The notes beneath the pieces were generated by a model. The model made no database searches and was not told where the DNA came from. It was given only the letters and a program-made list of their open reading frames with translations. 64,000 bases of DNA from Zanthoxylum bungeanum (taxonomy: Eukaryota; Streptophyta; Magnoliopsida; Sapindales; Rutaceae), in NCBI GenBank assembly GCA_019454045.1, contig SKCR01023730.1:1-64000 (forward strand), in the 5' to 3' direction. This document shows positions 43,236-56,200 of this stretch, piece by piece. The position numbers and the translations under genes were made by a program. Positions within the stretch are counted from its first letter, which is position 1, and every line of letters begins with the position of its first letter.

Positions 43236-46200
43236 ATGCCACCCAAGGGAAGAGCTGGAGTTAGGGGTAGGCCAGGCGCGGTAGGGTGTCCCAAGTCATA
43301 GACCGAGATCAGAGATCAGTTGTACCTCCCCTTGAGCCTGATAGAGGGCAGAGAGTTGAGTATGTTCATAAGAGTGTTGTGAGAGAGGGTAGGGCTGCCC
43401 CAGTAGAGCAACCTAATGATCCAGTAGTTGTCGGTTTATAGCAAATACAGCAGTTAGTAGCAGCTTTAGCTCAGTTGATTTCTCATCAGCCACAGCCGAT
43501 AGACCCAGAGCCGAGAGCTGCAGAACCTACCGTTCCTGTTCCGCCCCCATCGGTAGGAGTACCCATGGCTCATCAAACAGTACCTCCTTCAGTTGTACCT
43601 AACCCTACCTTATACCGAGTTGGGCCTTCTGTTATACCTCAAGAGTTGCCTCCAGTGACAGTTCCAGTTATACGGCGCCAAGAGTTGCTGGTATCACTTC
43701 ATGATTTCCGTAAGCTTCACCCTCCCACCTTTTCAGGAATAGAGACCTCTCCAGATCCTCTTGGCTTTATTGAGGAGTCCGATAGAATATGCACAGCTTT
43801 GGGATGTTCTCCAGAGAGGGCGGTAGAGTTGGTTAGTTTCCAGTTGATAGATATGGCTAATATTTGGTTTCTATCTTTTCGTGATGGTAGGCGACGAGAT
43901 GCTCCTCCTCTGACATGGACTGAGTTTAGTACGGCTTTTATATCCAGATTTTTACCACAGAGTGTCAGGGATGCTAGAGCCCGGGAGTTTGAACAGTTGG
44001 TGCAGGGTGAACAAATGACTGTTTCAGAGTATGATATACGGTTTACTCGGTTGTCTCGCTATACTCCTCATCTTGTTAGAACTGAAGAAATGAAGGTAAA
44101 GAGGTTTGTAAATGGACTTCGAGATAGCTTGTTCCGTTGCATTCACTTTACGGAAACTACTACTTACACTCAAGTTTTAGATGTCGCCTTACAGTTTGAG
44201 GCGCGATTTCGAGAGAGGCAAGTAGAGAGGGAATCTCGGAAGAAATCTAGATCGAAAGAGTGGGTGAGACCTCAACAGAGTGGGCCTAGTAGACAATTCC
44301 AGATGTCGGCTCCGCCAACGACACGCATGGATGTGGGTTCAGTCCAAATGGGTCAAGACCGTGGGCCGGTTTAAATTGTGACTTCCCGAGCGGTTTCATC
44401 TCCTTCAGTAGCCCAGCTAGGGTGAAATTTGCCACCGTGTTATACCTGTGGGCGAGCTCATTCCGGGATATGTAAGTCAGGGGACAGAGGATGTTATCGT
44501 TATGATCAGATGGGTCATCTAAAAAGTGACTGCCCAGTACCAGCAAATCAATTGCCATTATTCAGTGCCGCCCCATTTGCACCTCAATTTCAGTCTAACT
44601 GAAATATGGGAGGTGGAGAGCAGAGGTTGACGAGTAGAGGACAGATAGCTGGTGAGAGAGGACAACCAGTCACTGATCGAGGACATAATTCTCTTAGAAT
44701 ACCCCAGGGCCGGGTGTATACTCTCACTCCTCAGGAGGCTCAAACATCTAATATGGTGGTCACAGGTACAGTGTTGATTAAGCTCGTACCAGCGAGAGTA
44801 TTATTTTATTCTGGGGCTACCTATTCTTTTATAGCACCTGGTTTTGTTACTCAAATAGGTAGAGATACAGAGCCTTTAGACACTCCCATCTTGATAGCCA
44901 CGCCAGTAGGAGACCCCATAGAAGTAACTCTTGGTGTGGTGTAGTGTTCCGTAGATATTGACGGGTATCTTTCATATGCGGACTTGGTGGTGTTAGGCAT
45001 TCTGAGTTTTGATGTTATATTAGGGATGGATTGGCTAGCCAGGCACCATGTGGTACTTGATTATATGGAGAAAACCATTACTCTACATATTCTCAGTAGA
45101 CCGATAAAAGTTTATCAGGGAGAAAGGTCCATAGTGCCTTATAATTTAATATCGGTCTTTCAGGCATAGAAGTTACTTCAAAAAGGAAATGAGGGTTATT
45201 TCACTTTTGTATCGGATAGTAAAGCAGAGAATAAAAGTCTTGAACAAATTCTGGTGGTAAAGGAGTATCCTGATGTATTTCCATATGAATTGCTAGGTTT
45301 ACCACAAGATTGACAGATCGAGTTTTGTATAGATGTCATACCCGGGATGCAACCTATATCAATTCCTCCATATAGGATGGCTCCTGCAGAACTCAGGGAG
45401 TTGAAGGTGTAGTTGCAGGACTTTTTAAACAGGGGCTTTATTCACCCCAGTGTGTCCCCATGGGGTGCCCCTATGTTATTTGTGAGAAAGAAGGATGTGA
45501 TACTGAGACTGTGTATAGATTATCGGCAGTTGAATAAGATAACGATCAAGAATAAATATTCGCTGCCAAGGATCGATGACTTGTTCGATCAGTTACGGGG
45601 AGCGCAGTGTTTCTCAAAGATTGACTTGCGTTCGGGTTACCATCAGTTGAAAATTTGAGAAAGTGATATCCCAAAGATGACTTTCCGCACCCGTTACGGA
45701 CATTACAAGTTTCTAGTAATGTCCTTTGGCCTGACCAATGCCCCTGCGGCATTTATGGATTTGATGAATAGAGTATTCAAACCTTTTCTAGATCGGTTTG
45801 TGATAGTCTTTATTGATGACATAATGGTGTATTCGCCCAGTGAGTGGGAGCATGCGGAGCATTTGCATCAGGTGTTACAGACTTTGAGAGAACATAAGTT
45901 ATATGCCAAGTTCTCGTAATGTGAATTTTGGCTTAGTAGTGTGGTATTTCTAGGGCATGTAGTGTCCAAAGATAGGATTGGAGTTGATTCTTAGAAGATT
46001 GAAGCTATTCAGAGCTGGCACCGACCAAAAAGGGTAACATAGATTTATAGCTTTTTGGGATTGGCTAGATATTATAGAAGATTTGAAGAGAACTTCTCCA
46101 AGCTGGCTGCTCCGTTAATGCGGTTAACTCAGAAGGATGTTAAGTTTGAGTGGTCTGATGTAAGTGAGAAAAGTTTTCAGGAACTCTTGCATCAATTGAC

Positions 46201-48203
46201 CACTGCTCCTATCCTTTCCTTGCCTGCGTGATTAGGGGGATTTGTAGTTTATTGTGACGCTTCCAGAGTGGGTTTAGGTTGTGTTTTGATGAAGATGGGG
46301 ATGGTAATTTCCTATGCCTCTAGGCAATTAAAACCTTATGAGAAAAATTATCCTACTAATGATTTGGAAATGGCGGCGTTAATTTTTACCTTGAAGATTT
46401 GGCGACATTACTTATATGGAGAAAAATTTGAGATTTTCACCGACCATAAAAGTCTTAAGTATATTCAGAGTCAGAAGGAGCTAAATTTAAGACAAAAAAG
46501 ATGGATAGAATTGTTAAAAGACTATGATTTTTCAATTCAATATCATCCATGTAAAGCAAATGTTGTTGCTGATGCTTTGAGTAGGAAATCAATGGGATGT
46601 TTTGCTCATTTATCAGTTGTGAGATGGCATGCAGCTATGCAAATGCAAAGTAGGTTGTTGGAAGGAGTGAGTTTTCAAGTAACGGAGCAAGGAGGGTTGT
46701 TGGCCACCATTCAAGTCAAGTCCGTCCTGGTTGATGAAATTAAGGCCGCACAAGAAAAAGATTCAGATATTGAGCAGATTAGACAGCGTTTGCAACAAGG
46801 TGCTCATGATAAGTATCATGTTGATGTTGAAGGCCTAGTAAGGAAGCAGAATAAGATTCTAGTACCTCCAGTTCCAGAGTTGAAGCGTTTGATATTGAAG
46901 TAGGCCCATACTTCATCCTATACCATGCATCATGGAATCACCAAGATGTATCACGACCTTAAGGATCTGTATTGGTGGGATGGCATTAAAGGAGATGTAG
47001 CTAACTTTGTCACCAGATGTCTTACTTGCCAACAGGTGAAAACAGAACATCAGAGACCAGCCAGGAAACTACAGAGCTTGGATGTTCCAGAGTGGAAGTA
47101 GGAGAAAATTACAATGGATTTTGTTGTTAGACTTCCCCGTACTTCGAAAGGCTATGATTCTATTTGGGTTATCGTGGATAGACTGACAAAATCAGCCCAT
47201 TTCCTTCCAGTAAAGACTAGTTTTACAGCAGCTCAGTATGCTAAATTGTACCTTGATGAAATTGTATCATTACATGGGATTCCTATCTCTATTGTTTCAG
47301 ATAGAGGTTCTCAGTTTACCTCTAATTTTGGCAATCCTTTCAGGAAGCTTTTGGTTCACAGTTGCGTTTTAGCATGGCCTTTCATCCTCAGACTGACGGT
47401 TAGTCGGAACAAACCATACAGACTTTGGAAGACAAGTTACGAGCTTGCGTTATTGACTTTGAGGGTGGATGGGATCAATATTTACCTCTCATAGAATTTT
47501 CCTATAACAATAGTTATCAGGAAAGTATTCAGATGACACCGTTCGAGACACTGTATGGGCGGAAGTGTAGGTCACCGATGGGATGGTTTGAAGTTGGGGA
47601 GCAGAAATTGTTAAGACCAGAATTGGTCCAAGATGCTGTAGAAAGAGTAAAGTCAATTAGAGAAAGATTGGGTACAACGCAGAGCCGTCAAAAGAGTTAT
47701 GCCGACCATCAAAGAAAAGATTTGGAGTTTCAAGTGGGAGATTTTGTATTCCTTAAAGTATCCCATTTTAAAGGAGTCATGAGATTCGGTAAAAAGGGAA
47801 AACTTAGTCCCAGATTCATTGGGCCATTTGAAATATTACAGAGAGTTGGAGGAAGAGCTTACGAGTTAGCACTCCCACCAAATATGGATAGGATACATCC
47901 AGTTTTCCACGTATCCATGTTACGGAAGTATCTGCGAGATGATTCCCATGTATTGGAGCCTCAATCAGTTAATATCCATCAAGACTGATCTTATTTGGAA
48001 CAATTGATAGCTATTGTGAGTAGAGAGGTAAGAAAGTTGCGGTCTCGATGTATTCCTTCTGTCAAAGTAATATGGCAACATCATAAAGATCAAAAAGCTA
48101 CATGGGAATCAGAAGAAATTATGAGGAGGCAGTACCCAAACTATTTGCGGATGAAGGTACGTACGTTAGCCTTCAAGAATTTTGATTCGAGGATGAATCA
48201 TTT
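43236..48203 (+). pseudogene. gag-pol: Tekay gag-pol polyprotein, broken
   Basis: The ATG at 43236 (MPPKGRAGVRG) opens the frame, which soon breaks. 43475-44374 is an unbroken gag block with LHPPTFSGIETSPDPLGFIE and ISRFLPQSVRDARAREFEQL. Zinc knuckles follow at 44438-44535; the second reads CYRYDQMGHLKSDC, with Tyr for the second Cys. The protease site reads YSGATYSF where the family has DSGA, so the catalytic Asp is lost. RT (45413-45919) keeps [10 protein letters not shown] and FIDDIMVYS. RNase H and its C-terminus (46268-46903) include [12 protein letters not shown]. An HHCC integrase end and core (MDFVVRLPRT, SDRGSQFTS) follow at 46910-47350. 47425-47988 holds the integrase C-terminus with HPVFHVSMLRKYL. 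A chromodomain remnant (VKVIWQHHKDQKATWESEE) follows. About a dozen stops are mostly C-to-T or G-to-A changes. Confidence 0.93.
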
Positions 48204-48204
48204 T

Positions 48205-48217
48205 AAGGGGGGAGAAT
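48205..48217 (+). other. Polypurine tract of the Tekay element
   Basis: AAGGGGGGAGAAT immediately before the 3' LTR start TGTAACTACCCC. Confidence 0.85.
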
Positions 48218-48218
48218 T

Positions 48219-50496
48219 TGTAACTACCCCGATAGTATAATTTACTTGGAACTTTCAATTTTATTTCTTTTCCTTTTTGCGGAATACTTAATAATTATTG
48301 CATTAATTAGGAATAGTGAGTACTTAATTAATCAAAACTTAAAGCCATTGTTTTGTTATTTTTATTTTGGGGTTGTTATTGATGAGTTGAGAGAAATAGA
48401 AATTGGGCCAAGTGACTAATAAAATAGAAGAAAGGGAGAAAGGCCCAAAGACTAGTTAAGGATAAAAGGATGGCCCAAGCCCATTTTATTGTTGAAGTCT
48501 CCATATCTTTCTAGTAATTACTTGGATTAAAAAAGAAAAATAAAACATTTCCCCCCATTTGACAAAAACGTGAAAACAGAGAGAAAGGAAGAGGGATCGT
48601 GAGACAAGGAGAGGGGTAGAGATTGAGGATCGAAATATTCCTTTTTTTCTTGGCATCATTTGCATTAAATCTAGTTTACATTTCTAAATAGTTTTCATGG
48701 GAGAAGAAAGTAAAAAGAGATGGAAGTAATTGAGGTAAGGTGTCTTTGACCCATTTTATGGCAACTTTAAATCTTAATAAATTAATAGTTTGAGGATGTT
48801 GTTGAGTTGATGAGAATGAGATTTGATGAGTTTTGTTGATGTAATGAGATTTCTTTTTGGGTAACTTAGTGTTTTTCTAATTTGCGAGTTTTGTAAGATG
48901 ATGTATTTTTTAGTATTAATGAGATGATTTGGATGTTTAGAATGATGATGATGATGATTGGATGCTTAGAATGTGTCTTTGAAGTGGTTTGGTTGCTTGG
49001 GGTTCTTTGTTTTGGTGTTGGGCTGCAGTTCACGCTGGGCAGTTTCTGCCCAGCAAAACTGCGCAGCGTCGCGTCGCGACGCTCAAGGCAGAAACCAGAA
49101 AAATTCCTGGTTAAGTAGGATGCAAAACCTAAGGGTTGTGCATTGCTTCTAGGGATCATTAGAATTGTAGAATGTCTTTAATAAGGTTATCCAATGGGAT
49201 TTAAAAATAGTACTTGCTTATGAACTGTATTTTATAATCTGAACGCTAACCCCGTGTTTCTTTGTTATAGATACTTGTCAGGAGCCGCACTCGTCTCCAA
49301 CCACGTAAAGGAACTTACTTGGACATAATCTGTGAGTGGAGATTTGTTTTCTTTTATAAGTTAGTTTTTATGATTAATTGTTTTACACTTAGAAATCTAT
49401 TTCAAGACTTATTTCAGAGTTTTAGGCCGTTAGCCATTGCTTATTTTCAGAAATTTTTTTATGATAGTGATTTAGAAGATAAATGTTTTTAAACTTGAGA
49501 TTTATGTTTTCGGGGCATGAGGTAAAACCTCACCCCAGTATGTAACTTCAGACACAGTTGGAATTCACGGATACAGAGAGCATGTGCACATGTTAAGGAC
49601 TGGGGGGACGCTCTCAGATCCTCCAGAAGGGCTAGGGGGACGGCGATACGTAACGCCCCTAGACCCCGGTATTGAGCTTGGGTGGTAGCATAGATTCGCA
49701 CCCCTAGCTCCAGTTTGTGGCTTGGGGGACGGCGATACGTAACGCCCCAAGACCACCATATTTTGAGACAGTAGTGGCAGGCTTTGGGGGACGGCGATAC
49801 TTAACGCCCCAAAGTCATGGTTTTGCACTTCTGTCTCCAGTTAGGTGTATGAGGGGACGGCGATACGTAACGCCCTCATACGTCCAGTTTTATTTTACAG
49901 CACCAGAGATATGTTTTAGAAGGTTTTCCACCAAATGTTTTTCCTGAGTAAAAAGCGAAGTACAAATTTCAAAAGTTTTTCAAAGAAATTTAAGTATAGA
50001 GACTTTATATGGTATTCAGATTCATATTTTCTTTACTCTTATTTTGTAGCTCCACTCACTGAGATCCTTCAGACTCATTCCTCCACTTTCCAGTTTCTTT
50101 GCAGGATATCTCTTTTGGTGATCCATGTACTTTTTGGGGACCCAGATCGAGCACGTGGGTTACACTGCAGTCACTAGGTGTTGGGTCTGTCACTCCAAGA
50201 CTATATTCACATAGAATATAGATCTTATGTGGAGTTATTTTGTTGTAGTATCATGTTGTACTGTGCTATTGACTCATTGTATTCACTTTAGTACATGTAT
50301 GTGTATATATGTATGCATGAGATATCTTTTATGATCTTGTTCTTATATTAATCCGAAAATATAAGTTACATGAGTAGTAAATAGTTATTGCATGACTTAG
50401 AAACCAAAGTATGAGTTCTAGTTTTGAGATTCGAGGCTTAGGCAACAATGAGATTTTATTGCCTGCCTGTAGCATTCCTGCGTTGGGGATGTTATA
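48219..50496 (+). repeat. 3' LTR of the Tekay element
   Basis: It starts TGTAACTACCCCGATAG and ends GATGTTATA (CA changed to TA). It repeats the palindrome at 49071-49082 and has four GGCGATACGTAACGCC modules, at about 49641, 49730, 49792 and 49858. Confidence 0.92.
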
Positions 50497-50604
50497 GTCA
50501 GCCTGCCACCTAACTCAGTAGAAAACCGGCAACAAATGGAACAACTGTTCCATGAGCAATTCTACAAGGCCGAATTGGAAGTGGCTCTGGCCGATTTCAA
50601 ATAA

Positions 50605-50842
50605 CAATGGCTTTATGGCCTTAAAACCTAAAAACAAAACCAACTACAAAAATAAGAGCTAGAAAAATTTACGACCAATGCAAAATCCATTCATCACATG
50701 AAATAACAAAATCATTCATCATATGAATATCACAATGTGCCCACTCATCTAAACATGCATATCATATTTATAAATCATACAAATATATTAAAAACAGAAA
50801 CTTTAAATGGAAAAGTGAAGGGTTAAGAACACTTTTCAACCT
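50605..50842 (-). other. Leader sequence downstream of the copia B primer site
   Basis: AT-rich, with ATGCATGTTTAG-like phrases in minus sense and no ORF. It abuts decayed gypsy gag at about 50604. Confidence 0.5.
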
Positions 50843-50843
50843 C

Positions 50844-50856
50844 GCTCTTGATGCCA
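50844..50856 (-). other. Primer-binding site of copia B (variant iMet)
   Basis: Minus strand TGGCATCAAGAGC, a variant of TGGTATCAGAGC, two bases after the LTR terminus CCTCCA. Confidence 0.65.
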
Positions 50857-50858
50857 AT

Positions 50859-53195
50859 TGGAGGAATAACTTTCCTCGCGCAGCGGAAGCGATTAGGCAC
50901 ACGAATCGAACTTGAAAACATTTTCTGCTTTGCCCTTCCTTGGCCGATTGTAAACAGTGGTTATACTGAAATTTTGCTTCTGTTTTGGACAAGATTTCAG
51001 TCCCAGAATGCCCCCAAAACAGTCCCCGAACAGCCCCCGAACTGCAGTGAAATAATAGATTGTTTTGCACTCGTTACACAACCGAACTGCACACAAAATA
51101 GTCCATTATTTGCGTGAACTGCTGCAATGGTTAAGATCTAATTTTATCACTCAAAAATAGTCCCAACTCAGCAACAAAAAGTCCCCAAGGTGTTTCCCAA
51201 AATCCCGAATTAAAACGAAACAAAACAAGCCCCAAATCAAGAGGCAAAGGTACAGCAATGAGGTGAAATAAAGCCTCACTGCCGTGACCTTGATGAATAG
51301 AGGAAGAGGATGATTTGTTCGTCACCATAAAGTCTTCCGAGCTATATCTCGTTACCAACGGAAAGTAGTGTGGGCTACACTCACAAAACAAATTCCTAAA
51401 CTATTTAGAGATTCAATCACACACTTGATTTTATTTTGTTTTCTTCTTATTGTTCTTCAGTGGAGTTTCTCAACTTTTGAGAGAATAAAGAAGAAGAAGA
51501 AGATGCCTAGGGTTGCAAGAATGGGAGAGAGAGTAAAAATAAAATAAAATATTCTTTTTATACTTAGGTCAAATTATTTCCAAAATAAATCAACTAATCC
51601 CCTCCCTATTAGTGTAATAATCGGCCAATGTAGGAATTTTCTTAATTAATTTTGTAACATGTAATATTAATATTCATAAAGGAATTATATGGTACAAAAA
51701 TAATTAGTTATTACCATTCAAAAGGATGTAACTACTAAAACCAAAGCCAAGGATTTATTGTTTCCAAAACAATCAAAATTTTCCCCTTATGCATTAAGAA
51801 TTCGGCCATGGCATACATTATTTCATTAATTTTGTAACAATAATATTTACTTTCCATAAAGCCAATATATGTTACAAATTAAATGTATGATTAATATTTT
51901 GAAAGTCATTACTTCCAAAATTAACTCAAATGTTTCCAAAACCCATAATATAGAAATTACAATCTTAGCCTTATTAAATTATATCATATATATAATTGAA
52001 TATTTTATATTTAATAATTATCATATAATTATTAATACCATACATTAACTTTTAATATATAGTTTCAAGTGTGACATAATTAATATTATTAATCATATTA
52101 ATAATATTTATTCTTTTGTGAGTATACAATTGGACTATCCAATTATATTAACTCCGCTATAGTATATCGAGCTAGCACGGGGACCAAATGGACCTACGGT
52201 TCTGCGATTCAATAATCTCAAAATATTAATTAAGCTCTTAATTAAATATTCCAAATTATTAACTCCCGGTTATTCCACTAAAAACCCGAAGTTGCACTCT
52301 CGTTGCCGCAGATGAAATATTAAGTCGAACCAAGTCGATGTCCACCGATATAGTCATTACATATGAATTTACCTTTCATGAGTATCTCGTCATTAGAGCC
52401 GGGTCATAATGTCCGTTATACCCCTCCAATTATTTTTACCTTAAGTTCCATTGATTCTCTAATGAACGACTTATTCATAACTATTATGAATATTAATATT
52501 TCTACTCGTAATAGAAAGACTTGAGCGCTCAAATCGTTCAAGTACCGAATCAACCCTTAAGAAAGATACTCATCCACTTCTCGCAAGAAGGAGTGAACTT
52601 CATGTCTATATAAAACGTTCCCAGCTACAAAACAAACTGTGCCCCCAAAGTATGTAGCTATTGGTCGGGACTGCTACACCAACCTCACCTTTGTAAATCA
52701 AAGGACACAGCCTGCCATGCAGGAGTTCATAGTACACTCAAGATTAAGATCAATCCATATATGACCATCAAGTAGATTGAAATGAATTTCTTTGCTAAAC
52801 GGATATTATAATAATGTCATTTCTATCTGGGTCCAGTCGTATATGATCACATCATACAAGGTGCCTCCATTCTCATGTCTCTACATGGACGATCCGGATC
52901 AAGGTCGCCATACAAATATAGAATAGACCGCAGCTATAGATAAACCGTAAACAAAGTACCCGCTTTGTTTGCTCTCTATGGACTATTTAAGATTACTAAC
53001 TTCAGACTTAAATCCTCTTGTATATGACACTCATACACTAAGTCTGAAGGTACATAAGTAATCTAGGGTATTTAAGAAGATATATAATATGCAAAAATTA
53101 AACAAACAATTTGATAAATGAATAATGTATCGTTTTATTTCAAAACACATGAAACTGTTTACATCACATGTAGCTCTAGGGCATACATACCAACA
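50859..53195 (-). repeat. LTR of copia B
   Basis: A 2337-bp LTR, starting TGTTGGTATGTATGCCC at 53195 and ending ATTCCTCCA at 50859 in minus sense. A TATAAAAAG box lies at 51562-51554. Near its end a repeated TTCGGGGGCTGTTCGGGGACTG-like phrase occurs (51050-51000). Confidence 0.8.
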
Positions 53196-53206
53196 ATCTC
53201 CCACTT
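53196..53206 (-). other. Polypurine tract of copia B
   Basis: AAGTGGGAGAT in minus sense, identical to that of copia A. Confidence 0.8.
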
Positions 53207-53209
53207 GCA

Positions 53210-56200
53210 CTAGAGCAAATGGGACATGTCACGTAATCCTAGACTATCTAGGTGACCTTCAAAAACTTTTGCCGGCAAGGTCTTTGTAAACGGATCAGCA
53301 AGGTTCTCTGCGGATGCAATCTTTGTGACGGTAACGTCTCCTCTCTGTACTATCTCCCTGATGAGATGATATTTTCTCTCTATATGCTTTCCCCTCTTAT
53401 GGCTTCTTGGTTCTTTGGAGTTTGCCACCGCACCACTATTATCGTAATAGAGTGTGAGTGGTCTATCCATATCTGGAGCAACTTCCAGATCTCCCAAGAA
53501 TTTACGGAGCCAAGCTTCTTCCTTAGCTGCTTCACAAGCTGCTACATATTCAGCCTCCATGGTGGAGTCAGCAATGCAAGATTGCTTTATGCTCCGCCAT
53601 ACAATAGCCCCACCACCTAGGGTGAACACTGATCCAGATGTAGTTTTCCTAGAATCGACATCTGTCGGGAAATCAGAGTCTGTATATCCCCTTAGTATCA
53701 TATCCTCACCGGAATACACAAGCATATAATCTCTTGTTCTCTTAAGATACTTGAGAATGTGTTTCACAGCCACCCAGTGATCCAATCCTGGGTTTGAATG
53801 AAACCTACTGACTACTCCCACAGCAAAACAAATGTCTGGCCTTGTGCATAACATTGCATACATAAAACTACCAACTTCTGAGGCATATGGGATATGTCTC
53901 ATTTCCTCAACAACTTGAGATGTCTTAGGAGACTGTTCCTTAGACAAATGAATTCCATGCCGATAAGGCTGATTTCCTTTCTTGGAATTCTACATCCCAA
54001 ATCACACAATGATCTTGTCGATATAGGACGCCTGAGACATAGCTAACAATCGTTTCTTGCGATCCTGAAGTATCTGAATCCCAAGAACATAACTGACCCA
54101 AATCTTTCATTTGGAATTGGTTAGCTAGCCAGGTTTTCACGTCTGATAATATTTTTACATCATTCCCAATGAGTAAAATATCATCAACGTATAAAACAAG
54201 AAAAACCACCTTCCCGTCAATGAAGCATTTGTATACACAAGGCTCATCAACATTATGCTCAAAATTATAAGACTTGATTGTTGTATCAAATCTTATATTC
54301 CAAGATTGAGATGCCTGCTTGAGTCCATAAATGGACATTTGCAGTTTGCAAACCTTTTGCTCTTGACCTTGGGCAATGAACCCTTCTGGTTGTATCCTAT
54401 AGATACTTTCATCAAGATTGCCATTCAAGAATGCAGTCTTGACATCCATTTACCAAATCTCATAGTCATAACATGAAGTAATGGATTGAAGAGTGTGGAT
54501 GATTTAAGCATAGCTACTGGCGTGAAAGTTTTCTCATAGTCAACTCCCTCTTTCTGGGTATAACCTTTGGCCACTAGTCTAGCCTTGAAGGTCTGTACCT
54601 TCCCATCTGATCCCCTCTTCCTCTTGTAGATCCACTTTCAACCTATGGGTTTCACCCCATCAGGTTGGTCTACAAGTTCCCAGACCAAGTTGGAGTACAT
54701 GGACTCCATCTCTAGGTTTATGGCTTTGAGCTTTCCTCTTTGTCAGAATCATCCATTGCACTACTGTAGGTCAATGGATCATCTATGCCATCGCTGGAGG
54801 CGAAAACTTGTACCTCTCCAACCCCTAGGAAGCGATCAGGTTGTCGTACAACCCTCCCACTGCGTCTAGGTGGTAGATCATCCTAACTAGGTAGCATCTG
54901 ACTATCAGATGTTGAAGGTGCTATATATTTTTCAACTTTCGTTGACGACGGCGTGCCAGTCAAACAATTAAGTAACTCCTCCAATAACATCTTACTACGA
55001 GGCTTGAACTCCCTCATATAGTCCTCATATAAAAATGTAGCATTTTTCGACACAAACACTTTGTTATCATCAGGTCTGTAGAAGAATCCACCCCTAGTCT
55101 CCTTAGGATAGCCTACAAATAGGAACACCTTTGAACGTGGTTCCAATTTTGTAGTCTTATTCTTCAGCACATGTGCTGGACACCCCCATATACGGAAATG
55201 TCGTAAACTAGTTTTACGACCATTCCACAACTCTAATGGAGTCTTAGGAACAGACTTAGATGGAACTACATTAAGGATATGCATTGCGGTTTGCAGTGTA
55301 TATCCCCATAATGAACTAGGTAGTGAGCTATAACTTAAACATAGATCTCATCATGTCTATTAGGGTTCGATTTCTCATTTCTGCAACACCATTTTATTAT
55401 GGTGTTCCAGGTGCTGTGAGCTGGGATACTATCCCATGCTCAACTTAGAATTCCTCGAAATCTCTATCGAGGTATTCCCCTCCATGATCTGATCGCAGAG
55501 TTTTGATTGTCTTACCTAATTGGTTCTCAACCTCAGCACAATACTCTTTGAACTTTTCAAAGGTATCTAATTTGTGATGCATTAGATAGACATACCCATA
55601 TCTTGAATAATTGTCAATGAATGTGACGAAGTATTCATAACCACCTCGGGCTTTTACATTCATTGGTCCGCAAACGTCCGAATGTATTAGATCAAGTGGT
55701 TGATTGGCTCTTATACCTTTTCCAGTAAAAGGTCTCTTGGTCATTTTACCTTCTAAACATGATTCACAAACTGGTAGAGACCCGAGCTTTAATTGGTTTA
55801 AGGCTCCGTTCTTTATCAATCTATTTATCCGGTCAAGGTTGATGTGACCAAGTCTAAGATGCCATAGATATGTGTCATCATGAGAATCTTTGGCCTTTTA
55901 GTTTTAGGTTTCTCAACCTTAAATATTTCAGCGTTGAGCAGTGACTTATGTGTTAATGGTCTTTACACATACAAGTTATTTTCTGAGTTTCATATGCATA
56001 TAGTTAATCCATTTCTACCAATAATAACCAAATTTATATTAAAAGAAACTGAATAACCATCATCCAAAAGTTTAGAAACAGAAATCAAATTCCTACGAAA
56101 ACCATGAATGAATAACACATAGTTCAAATTTAAATAACTATTATAGATAAAATTTAAACTGGAAACTCCCACTGCTCTTGCTGAAATGACATCCCATGTC

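Larger units (their letters stand above)
40744..50496 (+). mobile_element. Tekay (Del)-type chromovirus, full length but inactive
   Basis: A 9.75 kb Ty3/gypsy element has LTRs of 2289 bp (40744-43032) and 2278 bp (48219-50496), an iMet primer site at 43036, gag, protease, RT, RNase H, integrase and a chromodomain-like end, a purine tract at 48205 and the GTCAG target duplication. The domain order gag-PR-RT-RH-INT-CHD is that of chromoviruses, which integrate into heterochromatin through the chromodomain. Many nonsense changes inactivate it. Confidence 0.93.
39276..50604 (+). mobile_element. Ty3/gypsy element with gag, split by the Tekay insertion and cut off by copia B
   Basis: A 536-bp LTR (39276-39811) is followed after 33 bp by gag. 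Gag is interrupted at 40743 by the Tekay chromovirus and resumes at 50502. It then ends at about 50604 where copia B sequence begins. GTCAG is duplicated at 40739-40743 and 50497-50501. No pol or 3' LTR remains. The gag sequence suits Tat/Retand-type gypsy elements. Confidence 0.8.
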
